Positions 32,987-40,337 of a stretch of 64,000 nucleotides of DNA are shown piece after piece (position 1 is the stretch's first letter; each line of letters starts with the position of its first letter). The stretch is from Betaproteobacteria bacterium (GTDB lineage: Bacteria; Pseudomonadota; Gammaproteobacteria; Burkholderiales; SG8-41). Where the stretch lies: positions 32,678 to 96,677 of the forward strand of contig JAQGNH010000392.1 in the NCBI GenBank assembly GCA_028291945.1, in the 5' to 3' direction. The translations under genes were made by a program, and so were the position numbers. Under the pieces are notes generated by a model that saw only the letters and a program-made list of their open reading frames with translations, ran no database searches and had not been told where the DNA came from.

Positions 32987-33015
32987 ATTATACGTGCGGT
33001 CACGTAAACCGCCAA
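32987..33015 (-). promoter_or_regulatory. guaB promoter
   Basis: On the minus strand: TTGGCG (complement of 33010-33015), a 17-base spacer and a perfect TATAAT (complement of 32987-32992), 24 bases before the guaB ATG. It reads away from the DUF4124 promoter. Confidence 0.65.
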
Positions 33016-33035
33016 CGAAACCAGGCGTTAGTGGT

Positions 33036-33064
33036 TTGACTGTGCACGACAAAATGGCTATGTT
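33036..33064 (+). promoter_or_regulatory. Promoter of the DUF4124 gene
   Basis: TTGACT at 33036-33041, a 17-base spacer and TATGTT at 33059-33064, about 55 bases before the ATG. Good -35, fair -10. Confidence 0.5.
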
Positions 33065-33118
33065 CGCGCTCGCCCATGGGCGCTCGAAGCGCCTGTGCAT
33101 ACACATTGGGGGACGTTC

Positions 33119-33577
33119 ATGAAAATATTTGCCGTGCTGTTCATGATGATGGTGTCCGCTGTTGCTTCCGCGCAGATCAATAAATGCATCGATAAGAGCG
33201 GTAAGGTGGTGGGCTATGGTAACGAGTGCCCTGACGGCATGACGTCCGAGCAAAGCGGTGTCAAGAGCACGTCGCCCGCTTCTTCTGCTCCCGCGTCGGC
33301 GCCACAGCAGAAATCACTTGCGGAGCGTGACGCGGAATTCCGTAAGCGGCAGATCGAGAAGCAGGAAGCCGCGGCGAAAGCAGAAAAGAAGAGCGCAGAA
33401 GTCGAACAGCGCAAGCGCGCATGCGACGACTCGCAAGCGTATCTAAAGACGCTGCAAGCTGGGCAGCGGATAAGCCGCACCGATCCGAAAACGGGCGAGC
33501 GAATCTTTCTTTCTGATGGTGAATATCCGAAGGAAATCGCAACCGCCGAACGTTCGGTCGCCGGTAACTGCAAGTAA
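33119..33577 (+). CDS. DUF4124-domain exported protein
   Basis: 152 residues. A signal peptide (MKIFAVLFMMMVSAVASA) is followed by a short DUF4124-like beta segment with two cysteines (QINKCIDKSGKVVGYGNECP), a low-complexity Ser/Ala/Pro linker and a long charged coiled-coil-like helix (LAERDAEFRKRQIEKQEAA onward). Two further cysteines are in the C-terminal half. ATG 33119 is chosen because it gives the signal peptide; the track start adds 8 residues. Likely periplasmic or envelope-associated, function unknown. Confidence 0.8.
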   Translation: MKIFAVLFMMMVSAVASAQINKCIDKSGKVVGYGNECPDGMTSEQSGVKSTSPASSAPASAPQQKSLAERDAEFRKRQIEKQEAAAKAEKKSAEVEQRKRACDDSQAYLKTLQAGQRISRTDPKTGERIFLSDGEYPKEIATAERSVAGNCK

Positions 33578-33582
33578 CCGCC

Positions 33583-33870
33583 CTACTTAAGCCCGCGAGC
33601 GGCGCGGCGGTGGCGCGCCTGTTTCGCATCCGCTAGGAGCGGACGATAGATCTCCACCCGGTCGCCATCGCGCAAAAGGACATCGCCAGTTACGAGCCTT
33701 CCGTAGATGCCCACCGGCGCCTGCTGCAGTTCGGCAAGGCTTGTCTGCAGCGCCGCGCGATCAACCGCTTCGCGGACCGTGCTACCCGCAGGCATGCTGA
33801 GTGCGATTACGATCTGCTTCTCCGGCCGCGCGTAAACAACCTCGACGCCGATAGTCTGTTCAGGCGCCAT
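33583..33870 (-). CDS. rnfH: RnfH family ubiquitin-like protein
   Basis: 95-residue beta-grasp protein (MAPEQTIGVEVVYARPEKQI) with VPAGSTVREA-like and VLRDGDRVEIYRPLLADAK segments diagnostic of RnfH. It is encoded with RatA in many proteobacteria. I start at the ATG overlapping the ratA stop by 11 bases; the track's 55 extra residues are the ratA sequence in another frame. Its molecular role is unsettled. Confidence 0.92.
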   Translation of the reverse strand: MAPEQTIGVEVVYARPEKQIVIALSMPAGSTVREAVDRAALQTSLAELQQAPVGIYGRLVTGDVLLRDGDRVEIYRPLLADAKQARHRRAARGLK

Positions 33871-34291
33871 ACACTTTGTCCGCGCGATGCACGAAGGCGT
33901 CGACGAGTGTATTCGCGATGTAGGTAAACACAGGCCCGACCAGCATTTCGAGGATCTTGCTCGAAAACTCGTAGTGCAGGCAGAACTCGATCTTGCAGGC
34001 GTTTTCAGCCAAGCTTGTGAAGCGCCATTCGCCATCGAGTACTCTGAAAGGCCCTTCCACCAGCCGAATGGACATCAGCCGCGGCGCTTCCTTTGTATTC
34101 TCAGTGGTAAAGCTCTGCTTGGCACCGTGATAGTTGACGTTTATGGTCGCCCGTGTGCGGGTCGCGTCGCGGTAGATCACCTTCGTTCCGTTGCACCACG
34201 GGAGGAATTCCGGATAGGCCTCCACCGCATCGACCAGCGCGAACATCTGCTGCGCGGAATGGCCGACGAGCACTGATTTTTGTACGAGCAC
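33860..34291 (-). CDS. ratA: RatA-type START/COQ10-like protein
   Basis: 143-residue START-domain protein with VEAYPEFLPWCNGTKVIYRD and the ILEMLVGPVFTYIANTLVDAFVHRA C-terminal helix typical of RatA/COQ10. In E. coli RatA was described as blocking 70S assembly, while homologues bind ubiquinone; which applies here is unknown. It is divergent from smpB and translationally coupled to rnfH, the usual arrangement. Confidence 0.93.
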   Translation of the reverse strand: MLVQKSVLVGHSAQQMFALVDAVEAYPEFLPWCNGTKVIYRDATRTRATINVNYHGAKQSFTTENTKEAPRLMSIRLVEGPFRVLDGEWRFTSLAENACKIEFCLHYEFSSKILEMLVGPVFTYIANTLVDAFVHRADKVYGA

Positions 34292-34352
34292 TTTTTCTCC
34301 GTCCAGCCAACCGCACGTGGGCTGCTAGAATACCCGCGCACGGCAGTCACCC

Positions 34353-34799
34353 ATGAGTATTATTGAAAACAAGAAAGCGTTCCACGACTATTTTATAGAG
34401 GAGCGCTACGAGGCCGGTATCGCCCTGGAGGGGTGGGAAGTTAAAGCCATCCGTGCCGGACGCGCGCAGCTTAAGGAAGCTTACGTAATCGTCAGCAACG
34501 GCGAGCTCTTTCTGCTCGGCTCTCATATCAGTCCGCTGACGAGCGCATCGACGCACGTGCAGCCCGATCCGACACGCACGAGGAAGCTCTTGCTCAATGC
34601 TTCCGAAATCAGCAAACTGATCGGCGCAGTAGAGCGCGCCGGCTATACGCTCGTGCCGATCAACATGCATTACATGCGTGGCCGCATCAAGCTCGAGATC
34701 GGGCTTGCCAAAGGCAAGAAGCAACACGACAAGCGTGACGCGGAAAAAGACCGCGACTGGAAACGGGAACAGCAGCGTTTGCTGCGCCACAATCGGTGA
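34353..34799 (+). CDS. smpB: SsrA-binding protein
   Basis: Binds tmRNA and delivers it to stalled ribosomes for trans-translation. An OB-fold of 148 residues with [40 protein letters not shown] and the basic C-terminal tail [20 protein letters not shown] that enters the mRNA channel. A TAGAAT at 34326-34331 may be its -10. No tmRNA gene was found in the window. Confidence 0.98.
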   Translation: MSIIENKKAFHDYFIEERYEAGIALEGWEVKAIRAGRAQLKEAYVIVSNGELFLLGSHISPLTSASTHVQPDPTRTRKLLLNASEISKLIGAVERAGYTLVPINMHYMRGRIKLEIGLAKGKKQHDKRDAEKDRDWKREQQRLLRHNR

Positions 34800-34958
34800 T
34801 CCGACATCATAGCGCGGCTGGCTTTGCTGTTTATCGGAAGCAGCCGGCTGCGGGGATACGAGAGCAGCAGCTGAAAGAATGATGGGCTGCCTCGTCAGAA
34901 CATCGGATGTGAATTGCATTAACCGCGTAGACTGTTCGCACACACAAGGGAGCGCCGT

Positions 34959-35669
34959 TTGGAGATTCAGGTTACCAAACGCAGAAAAAGGACGCACCGG
35001 CCGAGCCTCAAATTCGAAAAAGAGGCTGCCTGCGTCGTTTGCGGGGTTGATGAAGTCGGCTGTGCACCGCTCGCCGGGCCGGTTGTCGCGGCGGCAGTAA
35101 TCCTGCCGAGCACGGGATTACCGAGGAAACTCGCCGCACTGATCAACGACAGCAAGATCGTCCCCGCACCGAAACGCGAGGCGGCTGCATTCGCGCTTCC
35201 CCAATACTGCGTGATCAGTTTTGGGGAGGCCAGCGTCGAAGAGATCGACACGCTGAATATTTACCACGCGCGAATGCTGGCCATGCGGCGCGCGGTGGCA
35301 GGACTGAGTGTGCTTCCGCAGCTGGCGCTGATCGACGGCAACGCAACGCCGAAAGACCTCGCATGCCCTGCGCGCACGATCGTCGATGGAGATGCGAAGT
35401 GCCTGTCGATCGCGGCCGCCTCGATCGTTGCCAAAGTTTTTCGCGATGCCTATATGCACAAGCTCGCAGATGAATTCCCCGGCTATGGGTGGGAAACAAA
35501 CGTCGGGTATGGGACCCGCGACCATCGCAGCGCCCTCGTTCGCCTGGGACTCACGCCGCACCATCGCCGCAGCTTCGCGCCCGTTCGCATGCACCTCGGT
35601 CTACCGCTTTTTCCCGACGACTGTCCAATCCCCGCAATCGACGACCCAGAACAGGACCACTGGGACTGA
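34959..35669 (+). CDS. rnhB: Ribonuclease HII, variant with altered GRG motif
   Basis: Predicted to cut RNA in RNA-DNA hybrids and at single ribonucleotides. 236 residues. Acidic active-site residues are present: Asp and Glu in CGVDEVG, Asp in LALIDGN, Asp in DGDAKCLSIAAAS. The late YGWETNVGYGTRDHRSAL and HHRRSFAPVR motifs are typical. Two deviations stand out: the GRG of DEVGRGPLAGP is GCA here, and DSKKL reads DSKIV. The GRG loop recognises the ribose 2'-OH at the junction in known RNase HII. The start is TTG at 34959, six bases after AAGGAG; no better start exists. The gene is not in its usual place after lpxB. Confidence 0.85.
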   Translation: MEIQVTKRRKRTHRPSLKFEKEAACVVCGVDEVGCAPLAGPVVAAAVILPSTGLPRKLAALINDSKIVPAPKREAAAFALPQYCVISFGEASVEEIDTLNIYHARMLAMRRAVAGLSVLPQLALIDGNATPKDLACPARTIVDGDAKCLSIAAASIVAKVFRDAYMHKLADEFPGYGWETNVGYGTRDHRSALVRLGLTPHHRRSFAPVRMHLGLPLFPDDCPIPAIDDPEQDHWD

Positions 35670-35708
35670 AGCACATCACACGACCGTGTGAGAGCGTGCC
35701 ATACCGGA

Positions 35709-36046
35709 GGATGGGAGGTTACGGACGAAAACCTTGGGTTTCCCTCTGTCCGTTCATAGGCCCGCCTCGCGGAGCGAGCTTCCGAGGGCAAACAAGCACT
35801 GGGCGCAATCAGCGCACCGCATTGGCTCAGTGCCTCAAAGCGAGCGCTGCGAGCCGAAGGAAGAGAGGTTACGGAGAGAAACCTAAGTGTCTCTGTTCGT
35901 TCAGGCGGGGCGCCTAGCGGAGCAAGGTTGCGCAGCGAAACTATCGCCGGGCGCAATCCAGCGCATCGCATTGGCTCAGTGCCCCGAAGCGAGCGACGAG
36001 CCCGACGATGGGAGGTTACGGAGGGAAACCTTGGTTTCCCTCTGTT
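35709..36046. repeat. Direct repeats of about 150 bp, 2.3 copies, each with a hairpin
   Basis: GAGGTTACGGA-containing units start at about 35709, 35859 and 36007 (GGTT anchors at 35717, 35867 and 36014). The first two share a long tail with GGGCGCAATCMAGCGCAYCG and CATTGGCTCAGTGCC. Each starts with a palindrome; the last copy is exact, GAGGGAAACC-TT-GGTTTCCCTC at 36021-36042. The 35.7-36.05 kb stretch has no credible gene; ORFs on both strands here are repeat translations. Confidence 0.85.
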
Positions 36047-36054
36047 CGTAAATT

Positions 36055-36081
36055 CCATTATCGCGCTTCACGCGATAATGG
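36055..36081 (-). terminator. Ancestral tRNA-His trailer hairpin
   Basis: An 11-bp perfect stem CCATTATCGCG-CTTCA-CGCGATAATGG abuts the tRNA-His 3' fragment and includes its CCA. On the minus strand it would follow directly the 3' end of the tRNA before the element inserted. There is no long T-run, so it could be a processing or weak termination signal. Confidence 0.55.
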
Positions 36082-36128
36082 GGTGGCTGATGGGACTCGA
36101 ACCCACGACAACCGGAATCACAACCCGG
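36079..36128 (-). repeat. attL: 3' fragment of tRNA-His
   Basis: Matches tRNA-His from the CCA end through the T arm, variable loop and anticodon stem (anticodon included), then diverges. Three mismatches to the intact gene. It lacks the D arm and 5' acceptor strand, so it is not a functional tRNA but a duplication left by integration. Confidence 0.88.
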
Positions 36129-36183
36129 ACGCCACAGATTCTGAATTTTGTTAAATCAACAGGTTAGGCAGCGCCGGCTCTTC

Positions 36184-36239
36184 CTGTGTCGATTTAATAG
36201 CCCCTGATGGCCTATCCTTCCAGCACACTTTTGACACAG
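36184..36239. other. Putative integrase arm-type sites, left end
   Basis: CTGTGTCGA (36184-36192, inverted) and TTGACACAG (36231-36239, direct) match the word TYGACACAG, which is also present twice at the right end. A TTAAATC/GATTTAA inverted pair (36151-36157, 36191-36197) frames the first. The 36129-36531 stretch shows no gene. Confidence 0.45.
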
Positions 36240-36573
36240 CATTTCATACCGACGTCGCTTCCCATACTGTCCGCGGGGGAAGCGTTACTGCGACATGTAG
36301 GTGAGCCAGACCCGGACTAGCCTCATCGACGAGCTCAATTGAACGGATTTCGAACCGTTAATTGCCGCTCGAAAATCTGTCCGTGCTGCAGTCTTCGGAA
36401 TAAAGCTCTTTGCATCCCGCCAGAAGCGCCGAAGCGACGATCATCGCGTCTTAAATACTAAGCCCGTAACGAGCGGCAATTGCGGAACATCGCGACAGTA
36501 GGCAAGCTGGGTAAGCCATGTCAGCACTGAGGTGCTACAGTTCCGCCATAAACCACTCACAGCTGAGTCTAGT

Positions 36574-37371
36574 GTGAATCACGGCCTCGAGTACAACCGC
36601 CAGCTCTTGTTACTTGGTGCCAAGCGGAACGCAGTTCTTGAACTGTCGGAAGTGCAGCGTTATGGAACGGATAGCTACGGCGATCCTGACTACGTAACGA
36701 TTTACGGTTTGCGACCCGCCGACTGGTTCGCGAAGGGAGTCCGGCTCCTCGGGCGCACAGCGGTCGAATGCACCCGAGATGAGCTCGCCAACGCAGTCGG
36801 AAAAGAAATCGCGGCAATTGCTGCAAGTGGCGCAGAGGCGGCGCATGTCGTTTTGGACCCGTTTGCTGGGTCCGGCAACACGCTGTACTGGATCTTGCGC
36901 CACCTGCCTGGTGCGCGCGCTACCGGTTTCGAGCTCGATCCTAAAGTTTTTGAGCTCACCCGAGCCAATCTGTCGATACTCGGGCTTCCAGTTACGATCC
37001 TGAACGCCGACTACGCGAGCGAACTGTCCAATGTTGCACCTGCTACCGATGAGCTTCTGGTTACGTTCATAGCCCCACCTTGGGGCGAAGCGCTCAGCGC
37101 AAAGTCAGGACTCGATCTACGACGCACCACTCCGGCCGTAACCGAAATCGTTGACCTACTCACGAAACAGTATCGGCACAATCGGCTCGTATGCGCCGTT
37201 CAGGTTCACGAGCGACTTGATCATGCCGGTGTACGCGAAATTACGCAGCGCTTCGACTGGTCAGCGTTATCCATCTTTGATCTGAATCCGCCCGGAGAAC
37301 GGCACGGACTTCTTCTTGGCACAATCGGGTGGGTGCCACGACTCGGAGCTGCAGCAGCGAATCATGCATAG
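36574..37371 (+). CDS. SAM-dependent methyltransferase, unknown substrate
   Basis: Cargo gene of the element. Rossmann-type methyltransferase. Motif I is VVLDPFAGSGNTLYWILRHL, followed by an acidic GFELDP strand end, an NADYA motif, and the motif IV equivalent LLVTFIAPPWGEAL. APPW instead of NPPY resembles N2-guanine (trimethylguanosine-synthase-like) and related RNA methyltransferases more than DNA adenine enzymes; substrate unknown. The N-terminal part (NHGLEYNRQLLLLGAKRNAV and the DPDYVTIYGLRP block) looks like a conserved specificity domain. GTG at 36574 (265 residues) or GTG at 36532 (279, as in the track) could be the start; no ATG fits. No restriction partner is nearby. Confidence 0.75.
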   Translation: MNHGLEYNRQLLLLGAKRNAVLELSEVQRYGTDSYGDPDYVTIYGLRPADWFAKGVRLLGRTAVECTRDELANAVGKEIAAIAASGAEAAHVVLDPFAGSGNTLYWILRHLPGARATGFELDPKVFELTRANLSILGLPVTILNADYASELSNVAPATDELLVTFIAPPWGEALSAKSGLDLRRTTPAVTEIVDLLTKQYRHNRLVCAVQVHERLDHAGVREITQRFDWSALSIFDLNPPGERHGLLLGTIGWVPRLGAAAANHA

Positions 37372-37506
37372 CTACGCTGCTGTGGCGTTCAATCGCCAGG
37401 ACGTCGCGGCACAAGTATGTGTGGTGCCGCTTATGGCCCGATAGCTGCCTGCTGCTTGGCGCTGCCCCAGTTGGTGTAACAGGGGACCTACGGATACAGG
37501 CGGAGC

Positions 37507-37526
37507 GCGTAATCGCATGATTACGC
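37507..37526. other. Perfect 8-bp stem-loop after the methyltransferase gene
   Basis: GCGTAATC-GCAT-GATTACGC. It lies 136 bases after the methyltransferase stop. No T-run on either side. Confidence 0.55.
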
Positions 37527-37546
37527 ATCCCTGCTCTGCCATAAAA

Positions 37547-37610
37547 CGCATTAGGACGAAAACAACGAGCGCCGCCTCAGCTCATGCCTACTTGTTTTCG
37601 TCATAACGCG
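37547..37610. repeat. 19-bp inverted repeat with 26-base spacer
   Basis: Arms CGCATTAGGACGAAAACAA (37547-37565) and TTGTTTTCGTCATAACGCG (37592-37610) match at 17 of 19 positions, with the inner 11 exact. It lies in the gene-free stretch 37372-38990 of the element and looks like a protein-binding or single-strand fold-back site. Confidence 0.75.
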
Positions 37611-38128
37611 TCTATGAGGCGGTCTTTCATCAACGAATTTCTATCCGCCAAGCGGTTTTGATCAGACAGCGTTTAATCATACTGCTGCCCTTGCAAGCGG
37701 GCGCATGCTGATTACCTCCACGGTTAAGTTGTTGCTCAATTCTCCGTGCTAATCCCCGAGCTAATCGCGATATCCCTTTTTTTTGCCACCATTTCTCATT
37801 GCGCGACGATACGAGACCAATCAAGATCACCAGCAACATCGCCTGAACAGTGCATCGATTGACGCGCAAAAAGTGACGGCGTAAAAATGAGTCTCACGTT
37901 GTACAGGTAGTTGGCATCCTGGCCGTTCGTTGCGAGCGGCGAAGCCAGCGCAGTGGTTATCGCAGCCGATCATCGCGATCGAGTAACACACGCCAGCTCG
38001 CCGCGTGGGAAGTAGCCAAGCCCAAGAGAAAGATTCAAAAGAGCGCGAGGTTAACCCGTATTGCCTCGTGCGCGCGCCTGCAAGGGCGTTCGGGAGAGAG
38101 TGACGCGCGTGGCTTGACAGTGCGCGTC

Positions 38129-38845
38129 GCAAGCCCTCGAGCTTGCAGAGAGACGGCCGTCCCCAAGACGGTCGCATAGGATTGCACAGTGGCCGTCGCT
38201 TCCTGGGCGGCCTGTCAAAGAGATCCCGAACGGGATCACCGAGCGTTCACGGCAAGTGAGCGCCCGGTCACGAGATCGAGCGAGTTTGTTGTCTCGCCTC
38301 GATCGTGGACGCGTGACGTCCAGTAGCAACGTGTCGGTCCGGTGCTCGATGCCAGACCGACACGTTTTCCGACATTGATTCCGAGAGTCGCCGCCTGTTT
38401 CGGTGCGTGACGTGCGAAGGCCGCACGCCGCCCGTGTGCCGCGAGCCTTGAGCTCGCGTGCACGCGACGTGGGGTAACGGCCGTAGCCGCTCACGCACAC
38501 AGCTATCGCCACCCGCACGCGCGTCGTTACTAGCGGGCCACCGCTAGTGACGTACGCGCTAACACGACCGGCGCGGGGTGCAAGTCCCGCGTGTCTGCGA
38601 ACTCGGAACCACGTGACGAACCTCCTGAAGGCGAGTCATGCCAGCTTTGCGATGGGTGCAATGCCCTCGCCGAATGATTCGCGTAACGGACCGATGAGAC
38701 GCGCCTTAACGGCGCTCCTTGAGTCCTGGGTTAATGACTCTCGCGACGGGCGATTCTGCAGGATCGCCCTCGCGACGCCTACAAGGCGGCGTGCGGCGCC
38801 GGCGAGCAGCAAAAACTTCCGCACGAAACGGGAGTGGTGTCCCGT
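38129..38845. other. Hairpin-dense non-coding region before second recombinase
   Basis: Stems seen by eye: GCAAGC/GCTTGC (38129-38146), GATCCCG/CGGGATC (38222-38237), GATCGAGCGAG with one bulge (38274-38304), CGTGTCGGTC/GACCGACACG (38330-38364), CGCGAGC/GCTCGCG (38440-38458), CGTTACTAGCGG/CCGCTAGTGACG (38525-38552), CGCGGG/CCCGCG (38572-38591), GGCGAG/CTCGCC (38630-38671), GGGCGAT/ATCGCCC (38748-38769) and ACGGGA/TCCCGT (38828-38845). No ORF here has protein-like character. It could be a structured RNA, the leader of the 38991 gene, or folded single-stranded DNA for recombination. Confidence 0.6.
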
Positions 38846-38990
38846 GCTCAATCTTAGTCCTCGTGGCCGCTACGGCGTCACAGGCGAGCAGAAACACTTA
38901 CCTGACACGAACACACCAAGGCAGCACAGGCAGCACGGCAGAAACGCTTTACGGGACGAATGGAACGCTTTTCAAGAAAGGACCTGAATC

Positions 38991-39980
38991 ATGCGAGACA
39001 AACGATCACCGCTCCCGCCGTCGGTTCCCACTCTGGCGGCGGCGCTTCAAATCGCGGGCATGGATTGCCTCCCGCGTGTTCGCTCTCACTCACATGACAA
39101 GGACGCGCCCATGCGTGATCTGAACTACGCCTTGAAGCAGCTCTCCATGCGAAACCGTGATGGCAGCTTCGCGACCCAGGCCGACCGCCAGCACATCCTC
39201 AATCTCGTTGCCAATCAGCTCCACGAGATGGGGTTCCGGCACATGGACGCCCACAGCCTGAAGCCCAAGCACGTAGAGAAGCTCGTTGAGCGCTGGCTTG
39301 GCGAGGACCTGTCGGCGGGGACGCTCAAGAACCGGATGACGGCGCTGCGCTGGTGGGCCGAGAAGATCGGCAAGGAGAACGTTGTCGCGCGCAGCAACGA
39401 CGCCTACGGCATTCCGGATCGAGTCTTCGTGACCAATGTTTCGAAGGCCACCGAGCTTGACGCCGAGAAGGTCGGGCAAATTCGGGATGCCTACATCCAA
39501 ATGTCACTCCGACTGCAAGCCGCATTTGGCCTGCGCCGCGAAGCCTCGATCAAGATCATTCCGGCGCTGGCGGATCAAGGCACCTGGCTCGTACTCCAAG
39601 AGTCCTGGAACAAGGGCGGGCGAGAGATCAGACTTCCCATCCTCACGCCGGAGCAGCGCGATCTCCTCGACCAGGCCAAAGCACTTGCTCAAGGCAAGAG
39701 CCTCGTTGCGCCCGGCCATACCACCTACCGCGACTATCTCGCGCACTTTCGTTACGAATGCAAGCGCGTCGGCATTCACGCCTTCCACGGCCATCGACAT
39801 TTCTACGCGCAGGCGCGCTACAAAGCATTGACCGGTCACGAATGCCCGGCGCGGGGTGGCCCTACTTCCAAACAACTCACGCCCGAGCAGAAGGCCGCCG
39901 ATCGCGAGGCGCGGCAGACGATCAGTCACGAGATGGGCCATAACCGCGAACAGATCACTGCCGTGTATTTGGGACGCTGA
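38991..39980 (+). CDS. Tyrosine recombinase, Integrase_1-like
   Basis: 329 residues. The N-terminal SAM-like core-binding domain (about 35-125, with MRDLNYALKQLSMRNRDGSF and SAGTLKNRMTALRWWAEKIG) is followed by a catalytic domain. Arg is in FGLRREASIKI, Lys in SWNKGGREIRL, the HxxR box in FHGHRHFYAQ, and a late His and Tyr nucleophile in ISHEMGHNREQITAVYLGR. This layout fits the proteobacterial Phage_int_SAM_2/Integrase_1 families (from memory of the families). ATG 38991 has AAAGGA nine bases upstream. The second recombinase of the element; its own target may be a site inside it. Confidence 0.82.
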   Translation: MRDKRSPLPPSVPTLAAALQIAGMDCLPRVRSHSHDKDAPMRDLNYALKQLSMRNRDGSFATQADRQHILNLVANQLHEMGFRHMDAHSLKPKHVEKLVERWLGEDLSAGTLKNRMTALRWWAEKIGKENVVARSNDAYGIPDRVFVTNVSKATELDAEKVGQIRDAYIQMSLRLQAAFGLRREASIKIIPALADQGTWLVLQESWNKGGREIRLPILTPEQRDLLDQAKALAQGKSLVAPGHTTYRDYLAHFRYECKRVGIHAFHGHRHFYAQARYKALTGHECPARGGPTSKQLTPEQKAADREARQTISHEMGHNREQITAVYLGR

Positions 39981-40016
39981 CGCACAACGCACGTGCGAGA
40001 GCTGGCAGATAGCGAG

Positions 40017-40337
40017 ATGAGTCACGCAGTCCCACTCACTCAAGCGGCCGCCGTCTTGGGGGTCGCCTATAAGACGGTGTGGAAAGCCGCCGCTACGGGG
40101 AAGATCAAGGCGTTCCGTGCGTGGCCAGGTGGGCCATGGCGCATATGGCAGCACGAGCTCGACCGCTTATTGCATAATGAGCACGGGCCGGCGCTGCCTC
40201 CAGATATGGAGGTTGCATGCCCCATAAGCGTGAAGGGAGCCGATATTGGTGGGTGCGTATCGGCGGAGTACGACAATCTGCTGAAACAGAGGACTTCGAA
40301 GCAGCGACGCGGATCGAGCGTGACGGCAACGAGATAA
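40017..40337 (+). CDS. Excisionase-like helix-turn-helix protein
   Basis: About 106 residues from ATG 40017 (the track uses GTG 39993). An HTH_17/MerR-type DNA-binding unit (PLTQAAAVLGVAYKTVWKAA, then GKIKAFRAWPGGPWRIWQHE) lies within the first 60 residues, the size and form of Xis proteins. The last 121 bases overlap the integrase gene in another frame. Position directly before int supports a directionality factor or an int repressor. The C-terminal half has no recognisable feature and may be dispensable. Confidence 0.75.
   Translation: MSHAVPLTQAAAVLGVAYKTVWKAAATGKIKAFRAWPGGPWRIWQHELDRLLHNEHGPALPPDMEVACPISVKGADIGGCVSAEYDNLLKQRTSKQRRGSSVTATR

Noticed and set aside
35483-36058. 191-residue minus-strand ORF with repeated SVTS peptides
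   Set aside because: It translates the 150-bp DNA repeats and overlaps the end of rnhB; no independent coding evidence.
36079-36128. A second tRNA-His gene
   Set aside because: Only the 3' part is present; there is no D arm or 5' acceptor strand. It is the att duplication.
37630-37869. 79-residue minus-strand ORF with a short hydrophobic segment (MLLVILIGLVSS)
   Set aside because: Weak start, contains an 8-base homopolymer run, no recognised family; could be real but not supportable.
38560-38680. Resemblance of GGGGTGCAAGTCCC and nearby stems to group II intron domain I
   Set aside because: No reverse transcriptase, no recognisable domain V or intron boundaries; the likeness is too short to claim.
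38547-38987. 146-residue ORF ending just before the second recombinase
   Set aside because: Crosses several hairpins, has no SD and no protein-like composition; the region looks non-coding.
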